A stretch of DNA of 52,523 bases from Lachnoclostridium sp. An14 (GTDB taxonomy: Bacteria > Bacillota > Clostridia > Lachnospirales > Lachnospiraceae). Position numbers and translations under genes: made by a program. How positions within the stretch are numbered: the first letter of the stretch is position 1; the number at the start of each line of letters is the position of its first letter. Below the pieces are notes generated by a model. The model saw nothing but the letters and a program-made list of their open reading frames with translations, had not been told where the DNA came from and did not search any database. The stretch spans positions 1 through 52,523 of the forward strand of contig NZ_NFLE01000029.1 of the NCBI RefSeq assembly GCF_002160755.1, in the 5' to 3' direction. Below, piece by piece: positions 46,210 through 52,523 of the stretch.

Positions 46210-48027
46210 CTATTCCACCGTCACCGACTTCGCCAAATTCCTCGGCTGATCCACATCCAGTCCCTTCAGCAGCGACGCGTAATAAGCGATCAGCTGCAGC
46301 ACCACCGCGATGGGAAATACGGTAAACCGGTCGTGGACGTCCGGGATGTGAATGTGCACATCTGCCAGGTTTTCGTCTGCCTGAGCGCTCTCCTTCGTGA
46401 TCAGGATCACGTAAGCCCCTCTGGCCTTCACCTCCCGCACGTTGGAGATGGACTTCGCGAAAATCCGCTCCTGGGTGGCGATGGCGATCACCGGAACCTC
46501 GTCGGAAATGAGGGCTATGGTGCCGTGTTTTAACTCTCCCGCCGCGTAGGCGTCCGCGTGAATATAGGAAATTTCCTTCAGTTTCAGCGCTCCTTCCAGG
46601 GAGAAGGCGTAATCCAGGTTGCGGCCGATGAAAAACGCGTCCGGTTTCTCCACCAGCGGGCGCACCATCTGCCGGATCTCCTCTTTTCTGCGGATCATAG
46701 CCTCCATGGCCGGAATCACGTCCAGAAGATCCTTCACAAAGGCCGCGCTCTCCTCCCCGCTCATCTTTCCGCGCACGTAAGCCATGCGGCAGATGATCAG
46801 GTACAGAGCCGCCAGCTGTACCGAGTAAGCCTTGGTGCTGGCGACGGCGATTTCCGGCCCTGCATGGGTGTAGAGCACAAAATCACTCTCCCTCGCGATG
46901 GTGGAACCTTTCACGTTGACCACCGCCAGGGTTTTCGAGCCTGCCTCCTTTGCCAGCCGCATGGCCGCCAGGGTGTCGATGGTCTCCCCGGATTGGGAAA
47001 TGATGATGGTCAGGGTCTTCTCGTCGATCAGCGGATCCTCATACCGGAACTCGGACGCGATGGAGACGGACACTGGGACGCGAAGGAGCGGCTCCATCAG
47101 GGCGCGGGCCACCATCCCCGCGTGCATGGCCGTCCCGCAGGCCACGATGTGCACCTGGCTGCACTGTTTGAACACCTCATCCGGAATGCCGTCGTCGGAA
47201 AAGTCCGGCATTCCCTTAGAAATTCTGGGCAGAATGGTGTTTTTTAACGCCTCCGGCTGTTCGTGGATCTCCTTTAACATGAAATGGGGAAACCCGTTTT
47301 TCATGGCGGCATCCGTATCCCAGTTCACCTCCAGGATCTCCGGCTGCGTTTCCCTGCCGTCCAAATCAAACACCCGCACCTGGTAGGGCGTCAGCTTTAC
47401 AATCTGATCTTCCGGCACCACCATATACTTTTTGGTGTAGGGAATGAGGGCGGTCAAATCGGAGGCGATGATGGAACCGGCGCGGGTGTAGGCCGCCACC
47501 AGAGGGCTGACCCTGCGGATGGCATAAATCTCGCCGGGACGGTCCGCAAACAGGATGCAAAAGCCGTAGGATCCTTCCAGTTTCTCCACAAAACGGCGGA
47601 TCGCCGCCTTCGGATCTCCGTCGTACAGGCTGTCCAGCACCCAGGCCGCCACCTCGCTGTCCGTCTGGGACACCAGTTTCCCTTCCAGATGATATTCCTT
47701 CGTCAGCTGGTGATAATTCTCAATGATTCCGTTGTGAATCAGCGTCACCCGTCCCGCCTGATGGGGATGGGCATTTTCCCTGGTCACCCCGCCGTGGGTG
47801 GCCCATCTGGTGTGGCCGATGCCGCAGTGAGTTTCCTCCCTGTCATTCTGGCAGAGTTTCTTTAGCTCCGCCACCTTTCCCGTGGTTTTTGTCACCCGCA
47901 CCGCGGCGCCGTCTTCCACGCAGGCGATTCCCGCGCTGTCATAACCCCGGTATTCCAGCTGGGAAAGTCCCTCCAACAGTATTTTTCTGGCCGATAACGG
48001 GCCGGTGTAGCCTATGATTCCGCACAT
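46210..48027 (-). CDS. glmS: Glutamine-fructose-6-phosphate aminotransferase
   Basis: 605 residues. Cys2 after the initiator is the glutaminase nucleophile (MCGIIGYTG), with HTRWATHGGV and HNGIIENY; two SIS isomerase domains follow (HIVACGTAMHAG, ISQSGETIDTLAA, FIGRNLDYAFSLEGALKLKE) and the C-terminal KSVTVE. Makes glucosamine-6-phosphate for peptidoglycan. ATG follows AGGACAGGAGGACAAAACC. Its leader (48028-48221) lacks a recognisable glmS ribozyme. Confidence 0.97.
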   Translation of the reverse strand: MCGIIGYTGPLSARKILLEGLSQLEYRGYDSAGIACVEDGAAVRVTKTTGKVAELKKLCQNDREETHCGIGHTRWATHGGVTRENAHPHQAGRVTLIHNGIIENYHQLTKEYHLEGKLVSQTDSEVAAWVLDSLYDGDPKAAIRRFVEKLEGSYGFCILFADRPGEIYAIRRVSPLVAAYTRAGSIIASDLTALIPYTKKYMVVPEDQIVKLTPYQVRVFDLDGRETQPEILEVNWDTDAAMKNGFPHFMLKEIHEQPEALKNTILPRISKGMPDFSDDGIPDEVFKQCSQVHIVACGTAMHAGMVARALMEPLLRVPVSVSIASEFRYEDPLIDEKTLTIIISQSGETIDTLAAMRLAKEAGSKTLAVVNVKGSTIARESDFVLYTHAGPEIAVASTKAYSVQLAALYLIICRMAYVRGKMSGEESAAFVKDLLDVIPAMEAMIRRKEEIRQMVRPLVEKPDAFFIGRNLDYAFSLEGALKLKEISYIHADAYAAGELKHGTIALISDEVPVIAIATQERIFAKSISNVREVKARGAYVILITKESAQADENLADVHIHIPDVHDRFTVFPIAVVLQLIAYYASLLKGLDVDQPRNLAKSVTVE

Positions 48028-48221
48028 GGTTTTGTCCTCCTGTCCTGTAATTCTGTGCCTGCAAAGGCTCCTATAAAAATGATATGCAGGCGTTTTCTCA
48101 TGTTTCCCGGCGTCCGGCCGTCTGTATGGGATGGTTTTCCGCCGTATTTCAAATCTTCCGGATTGATGTGAAAAATTTCTCCTGGTATTCCTGCTCCATG
48201 TAAAAGGCCCTGAAAACGAGC
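48028..48221 (-). other. glmS leader and spacer
   Basis: No gene is visible between glmS and the upstream terminator. A 7-base stem GCCTGCA (48057-48063) / TGCAGGC (48085-48091) lies about 30 bases before the ATG. The conserved core of the glmS ribozyme is not found by eye. Confidence 0.55.
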
Positions 48222-48259
48222 AAAACCGATGGTTCTCCCGTTCTTAAGGGAACCATCGG
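48222..48259 (-). terminator. Terminator after the phosphoglucomutase gene
   Basis: CCGATGGTTC pairs perfectly with GAACCATCGG, plus inner CCC/GGG pairs; TTTT follows on the minus strand. Confidence 0.8.
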
Positions 48260-48374
48260 CCGTCTTTGCCCGAACTTTTTCTATTTTTTGTTTTCTTTTG
48301 TTCTTCCTGTCCTGCACCGGCTGCTCTGTCTTAGCAGCTTGACACCGGCCAGGCGGGGGAATATTTTCGCTGTG

Positions 48375-50111
48375 TTATGCCATTTCAATCCGCTGCCGCA
48401 AAAACTCCAGCAGCTTTTCTTCCAGCTCTTTTACCTGTTCTCTGTCCTCGCCGCTGACGGAAAGGTAGATTTTCAGTTTCGGCTCCGTTCCCGACGGTCT
48501 TACCACGAAGGACCGGCCGCCTTCCAGCCAGAATTTCAGCACGTTGGATTTTGGCAGGCCGCAGATGGGCTCCCTGTGGCCATCAGAAAACCGTTTCTCC
48601 TGTGCCCGGTAATCTTCCACGGACTCCACCGCCATGCCCGCTGCCGTCTGGGGCGGATCGTTCCGGAACTCGTCCATGATGCCCTGCATCCGCACAAACC
48701 CGGCCGCCCCTTCAAACTGGAAACTGTGAAGAGTATTCAGGCAGTAGCCGTAGCGGGTGTAGAGCTGGTCCAGGGCCTCCTTCAGCCCTTTGCCCCGTTT
48801 CTTATAAAAGGCAAACATCTCGCAGATCAGCAGGGCCGCGTTGACCCCGTCTTTGTCCCGCACGTAAGGGCCGGACAGGTAGCCGTAGCTTTCCTCAAAG
48901 CTGAAAATGAAACGATCCAACTCTTTTTTCTGCTCCAGCAGCCCAATCTGCTCGCCGATGAACTTAAAGCCGGTGAGAACGTCGATGACTTCCACGCCGT
49001 AGTGGTCGGCGATCTTTTTCACGTGGTCCATGGTCACGATGGTCTTCATAAGGAGCGGCCGCTCCGGCATCCGTCCCTGGGCCAGCCGGCGCTCACAGAC
49101 GTATTCAAACAGCAGCAGGCCCACTTCATTTCCGGAAAGCAGGGTGTAATCCTCTCCGTCCCGCACCGCGATTCCCACCCGGTCGCAGTCCGGGTCGGTG
49201 GCCAAAAGCAGATCGCTGCCGTTTTTCCTCGCGCAAGCGATGCCCAGCTCCATCGCCTCCCGCACCTCCGGATTGGGATAGGGGCAGGTGGGGAAATCGC
49301 CGTCGGGCATTTCCTGCTCTTTTACCACGGAAATGTTGGTAAACCCGTTTTTCTCCAGCACGCGGAGCACGCAGAGCCGCCCGGCGCCGTTTAAGGGCGT
49401 GTAGGTGATGGACACATCCTTGTCCAGCTCGCTGTCGGGGCAGAGGCGCTGGGCGCTGACCGCGTCCAGGTAATCGTCCAGGAAACCGTCGGGAATGTAG
49501 TCCGCCAGCCCCTGATCCAAGGCTGCCGCTACGGTCATGGACTTCACATCGTCGAACAGATCCAGGGCATTGATCTCCGCCTGGATCGCCTTCGCCGCCT
49601 CCGTGGTGATCTGACAGCCGTCCGGGCCGTAGACCTTGTAGCCGTTGTACTTGGCTGGGTTGTGGCTGGCGGTGATCACCACGCCGCCGTCGCAGCCGTA
49701 GTAGCGGATGGCGTAGGAGAGAACCGGCGTGGGCATCAGCTCCGGAAACAGGCGTACCTGGATGCCGTTGGCCGCGAACACCCCTGCGGCCGTCTCACAA
49801 AACAGATCCGATTTGTGGCGGCTGTCATAGGCGATCACAACGCTGCGGCTGCGCCCCGGCTGCGCCGCCTGCCCCAGCAGGTAATTGGCATAGCCCTGGG
49901 TGGCCTTCGCCACCGTGTAAATATTCAACCGGTTCGTCCCCGCCCCGATCACCCCCCGCAGCCCGCCAGTCCCAAACTCCAGGTCTTTGTAGAAACGGTC
50001 GGAGATGGCTTCGGGGTGGGGGGAGATGGAGTGGAGTTCCTCCAGCAGCTCCGGTTCCAGCGGACGGCTGATCCAGTCCTCATAAATTGTCGTAAGCTCT
50101 TGTTTCGTCAT
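48375..50111 (-). CDS. pgcA: Phosphoglucomutase / phosphomannomutase
   Basis: 578 residues of the alpha-D-phosphohexomutase family, long (Firmicutes PgcA) type. FGTGGLRGVIGAGTNR near the start, phosphoserine loop ITASHNPAKYNGYK, metal loop ATDPDCDRVGIA, sugar-binding FSFEESYGYLSG and the phosphate-binding VRPSGTEPKLKIY near the end. Interconverts glucose-1- and -6-phosphate, possibly also mannose phosphates, which would supply the adjacent guanylyltransferase. It has its own promoter and terminator. Confidence 0.93.
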   Translation of the reverse strand: MTKQELTTIYEDWISRPLEPELLEELHSISPHPEAISDRFYKDLEFGTGGLRGVIGAGTNRLNIYTVAKATQGYANYLLGQAAQPGRSRSVVIAYDSRHKSDLFCETAAGVFAANGIQVRLFPELMPTPVLSYAIRYYGCDGGVVITASHNPAKYNGYKVYGPDGCQITTEAAKAIQAEINALDLFDDVKSMTVAAALDQGLADYIPDGFLDDYLDAVSAQRLCPDSELDKDVSITYTPLNGAGRLCVLRVLEKNGFTNISVVKEQEMPDGDFPTCPYPNPEVREAMELGIACARKNGSDLLLATDPDCDRVGIAVRDGEDYTLLSGNEVGLLLFEYVCERRLAQGRMPERPLLMKTIVTMDHVKKIADHYGVEVIDVLTGFKFIGEQIGLLEQKKELDRFIFSFEESYGYLSGPYVRDKDGVNAALLICEMFAFYKKRGKGLKEALDQLYTRYGYCLNTLHSFQFEGAAGFVRMQGIMDEFRNDPPQTAAGMAVESVEDYRAQEKRFSDGHREPICGLPKSNVLKFWLEGGRSFVVRPSGTEPKLKIYLSVSGEDREQVKELEEKLLEFLRQRIEMA

Positions 50112-50171
50112 GTTTTGTCCTTTATTTCAGCCAACATTGTTGATTTTTCACATTTTGTCCCGCAGGGTTCC

Positions 50172-50200
50172 ATTATAGTATAAATCGACGCCGCGGTCAA
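50172..50200 (-). promoter_or_regulatory. Promoter of the phosphoglucomutase gene
   Basis: Minus strand TTGACC (50195-50200), 17 bases, TATAAT (50172-50177). Confidence 0.85.
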
Positions 50201-50217
50201 TCCGGCAGAATGGAGAA

Positions 50218-50237
50218 AGGCGGGAACAATCCCGCCT
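50218..50237 (-). terminator. Terminator after the guanylyltransferase gene
   Basis: AGGCGGGA-TTGT-TCCCGCCT perfect stem, 6 bases from the stop codon, followed by TTCTCC on the minus strand. Confidence 0.7.
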
Positions 50238-50243
50238 CTTTTC

Positions 50244-51314
50244 TTATAAATATTCATCCCTGTTGCAGATTTTCAGGTTTTCCGTCACCTTGCGGATCTC
50301 GCCAGCCTTGTGTTTCTCGCAAATCAGGATCGCATCCTCCGTATCCACGATGATGAGATCCCGCAGGCCTACGGACGCAATCAGTTTATTTTTCCCCTGA
50401 ATAATGCAGTTCTGGGTGTCCACGGTAATCACATTTCCGCTCACCACATTTCCATCTTCATTGGTTTTCTTGATCCGCTCCACCGCAAGCCAGGAGCCTA
50501 CATCGTCCCAGCCGAAGGTTCCGGGAATGGTGTAAATGTGCCCGGCCTTTTCCATAATACCGTAGTCGATGGAAATGGACGGCATGGCGGCAAACTCCCG
50601 TTCCAGCACCGTTTCTTCCTCATCCGTTCCCACGGCCGCCTGGATCGCGCGCAGTCTGTCACAGGCCTCCGGCATATATTTCTCCATATTTTTCCAGATG
50701 GACGAAAGTTTCCAGATAAACATTCCGCTGTTCCACAGGTACTCCTCCGTCTCCAGATATTCCTTCGCCACTTCCAGCGTGGGTTTTTCCACAAACCGCT
50801 CCACCGCGTAGGCGCTGCCGAGAGAGGCATGGGGGTTGAACTTAATATAGCCGTATCCCGTTTCCGGGTACGCCGGAGTGATTCCCAGTGTCACCAGGTT
50901 GTCACCCTGTTCCGCCACTTGGCACGCCTCCCGCAGGGCGTTCAGAAACATATTATTGAACTTGATCAGATGGTCGGAGGGCAGTACCAGCATCAGGGCG
51001 TCTTCGTACTTTTTCGCGATATGCACCGCACCCAGGCCAATGCAGGGGGCAGTGTTGCGTCCCACCGGCTCACAGAGAATGTTCTCCTCCGGCAGCTCTG
51101 GGAGCTGGGCCCGCACCAGATCCCGATAATTTTTATTGGTAGCAATGTAGATGTCCTCCATACGCACCAGCGGTAAGATGCGCTCCACCGTCAGCTGGAT
51201 CATCGTCTTTCCATCATCTGTCAGGGACAGAAACTGCTTTGGCAGGTTCCTGCGGCTCCTGGGCCAAAAACGCTCGCCGCGGCCGCCGGCCATGATTAGG
51301 GCTGTTGTGTTCAT
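50244..51314 (-). CDS. manC: Mannose-1-phosphate guanylyltransferase
   Basis: 356 residues, single-domain nucleotidyltransferase. The pyrophosphorylase signature is near the start (IMAGGRGERFWPRSRRNLPK), with EPVGRNTAPCIGLGA, VLPSDHLI, GYGYIKF, FVEKPT and WNSGMFIW in order, and GTFGWDDVGSW near the end. It makes GDP-mannose for glycans. No fused isomerase domain. It follows glmM by 108 bases on the same strand. Confidence 0.95.
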   Translation of the reverse strand: MNTTALIMAGGRGERFWPRSRRNLPKQFLSLTDDGKTMIQLTVERILPLVRMEDIYIATNKNYRDLVRAQLPELPEENILCEPVGRNTAPCIGLGAVHIAKKYEDALMLVLPSDHLIKFNNMFLNALREACQVAEQGDNLVTLGITPAYPETGYGYIKFNPHASLGSAYAVERFVEKPTLEVAKEYLETEEYLWNSGMFIWKLSSIWKNMEKYMPEACDRLRAIQAAVGTDEEETVLEREFAAMPSISIDYGIMEKAGHIYTIPGTFGWDDVGSWLAVERIKKTNEDGNVVSGNVITVDTQNCIIQGKNKLIASVGLRDLIIVDTEDAILICEKHKAGEIRKVTENLKICNRDEYL

Positions 51315-51422
51315 GATTTTTGCTCCGTTCTGCCGCTGGGAGGCGGCTGGTAAAGTATATATAAGTCTGTATTTTTCAGTTTGACCGTTTTCTGCCTGTC
51401 ATTTATCCATCCGGGTATTTAC

Positions 51423-52523
51423 CTACTTAATATGGCCGTTTTTCCTCATGACCTCGATCACCTGATCCACGTACTTTTCACAGGTCTCGTGATCCGGGGC
51501 CTCCACCATCACCCGCACCACCGGCTCCGTTCCGGACTGGCGCAGAAGAATCCGGCCGTTGTCCCCCAGGGACTCCGTCACCTTTGCCACCTCTGCCTGC
51601 ACGCCGGCGTCGTCCTGGGCCTCCTTCTTATCCTTCACCTGCACATTTTTAAGCACCTGAGGATAGATCTCCACCTCTGACGCCAGCTGGTCTAAGGGCT
51701 GTTTCTTCTCCAGCATTACTTCCATTACCTTGATGGAGGTGAGGATTCCGTCTCCTGTGGTGGCGTTCTTGCTGAAAATGATGTGGCCGGACTGTTCTCC
51801 GCCCAGGCAATAGCCGTTCTGGGCCATGTTCTCGTAGACGTATTTGTCTCCCACCGCCGTTTTCTCATAGCCGATGCCTTCCCGATCAAGGGCTTTGTAA
51901 AGGCCGAAGTTGGACATCACCGTAGTCACGATCTTGTTTCCTACCAGGGCGCCCTGGGCCTTCATGTACTTTCCGCATATGTACATGATTAAGTCCCCGT
52001 CCACCAGGTTTCCGTTCCGGTCTACGGCCAGGCAGCGGTCCGCATCTCCGTCGTAGGCAAAGCCCACGTCGCAGCCCTGCTCCACCACGTACTTCTGCAA
52101 GCCCTCGATGTGAGTGGAGCCGCAGTCCGTATTGATATTTAAGCCGTTGGGCTCGTTGTTGATCACGTGGGTCTCCGCCCCCAGGGCGTCGAACACGCTC
52201 TTGGCGATGGCCGAGGCGCTGCCGTTGGCGCAGTCTAAGGCCACCTTCCGGTTTTTAAAGGAGCGGGTGGCAATGGAGATCAGATAGCCGATGTAGCGGT
52301 TTCTGCCGGCGGCAAAATCCACGGTCTTTCCGATAGCATCCTTCGTGGCGAAGGGGATTTCCTCCGTCTCCCCGTCCAGATACCGCTCGATCTCCTCGAT
52401 CACACTTTCCTCCAGCTTTTCTCCCCTCTCGTTGATCACCTTGATGCCGTTGTCATAGTAGGGGTTGTGGCTGGCGGAAATCATGATGCCGCAGTGGAAC
52501 CCTTCCGTGCGCACCACGTAGGA
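51423..52523 (-). CDS. glmM: Phosphoglucosamine mutase (partial, 5' end off window)
   Basis: The frame is open through the last base of the window, reading SYVVRTEGFHCGIMISASHN with the phosphoserine loop SASHNPYYDNGIK; about the first 80 residues are missing. DGDADRCLAVD (metal loop), GGEQSGHIIF (sugar loop) and RQSGTEPVVRVMVEA (phosphate loop) are present; the GEQSGH form is typical of GlmM. Converts glucosamine-6- to -1-phosphate, the step after GlmS. Confidence 0.95.
   Translation of the reverse strand, partial: SYVVRTEGFHCGIMISASHNPYYDNGIKVINERGEKLEESVIEEIERYLDGETEEIPFATKDAIGKTVDFAAGRNRYIGYLISIATRSFKNRKVALDCANGSASAIAKSVFDALGAETHVINNEPNGLNINTDCGSTHIEGLQKYVVEQGCDVGFAYDGDADRCLAVDRNGNLVDGDLIMYICGKYMKAQGALVGNKIVTTVMSNFGLYKALDREGIGYEKTAVGDKYVYENMAQNGYCLGGEQSGHIIFSKNATTGDGILTSIKVMEVMLEKKQPLDQLASEVEIYPQVLKNVQVKDKKEAQDDAGVQAEVAKVTESLGDNGRILLRQSGTEPVVRVMVEAPDHETCEKYVDQVIEVMRKNGHIK

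Noticed and set aside
48012-48317. 101-codon minus-strand frame upstream of glmS
   Set aside because: It runs through the phosphoglucomutase terminator and into glmS, has no ribosome site and a composition unlike a protein.

Overview
The window reads like a chromosome segment of a gut Clostridia of the Lachnospiraceae type (inference from gene content and style: LicT-controlled beta-glucoside PTS, VanRS-like two-component genes, PadR/DUF2812 pair, M20/DUF5058 cluster, GC-rich coding with strong AGGAGG ribosome sites, frequent TTG/GTG starts). Most of the sequence is moderately GC-rich. Two stretches are visibly AT-richer and look acquired: about 1-5518 and about 43260-46170.

Region 1-5518 is the right-hand end of an integrated element, probably a prophage. 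It holds small phage-like membrane and helical proteins, a Cro-like and a LexA/CI-like regulator facing each other across overlapping promoters, two cargo genes and a large serine integrase. The integrase gene ends 18 bases before the 3' part of feoB begins. The element sits inside feoB just after the codons for the GTPase P-loop, so the ferrous iron transporter gene (5519-7306) is cut from its start. The other half must lie left of the window.

7307-9600 carries an alkylsulfatase-like metallo-beta-lactamase-fold enzyme and a HicAB toxin-antitoxin pair. 9615-15974 is a beta-glucoside utilisation locus: PTS EIIBCA, 6-phospho-beta-glucosidase and antiterminator LicT on the minus strand behind a clear LicT target hairpin/terminator, and a second 6-phospho-beta-glucosidase divergently transcribed. 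16120-23065 is a tightly overlapping minus-strand operon: response regulator, sensor kinase, large exported/membrane protein, ABC ATPase, ABC permease and endonuclease IV. 23195-28903 contains ppx-ppk (polyphosphate), pheA and plsC. 29191-33314 holds small regulatory modules (PadR with a DUF2812 membrane protein and a CmpB-type membrane protein; TetR with a secreted or anchored alpha/beta hydrolase). 33491-36404 is an M20 amidohydrolase operon with two multi-spanning membrane proteins. cfa and rarA converge at 37.8 kb. Three tRNA genes (Phe, Gly-TCC, Gly-GCC) flank an isocitrate/isopropylmalate dehydrogenase.

41142-46170 is accessory. Its main content is a three-gene operon of a DUF262 protein, a compact ABC/SMC-type ATPase and an HNH nuclease (46110 to 43263, minus). 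The composition suggests an antiphage system related in logic to Septu/GmrSD but with an arrangement I do not recognise; it is the best candidate for an undescribed system here.

46210-52523 (minus) supplies envelope sugar precursors: glmM (cut by the window edge), mannose-1-phosphate guanylyltransferase, phosphoglucomutase and glmS. The glmS leader does not contain a glmS ribozyme that I can recognise.
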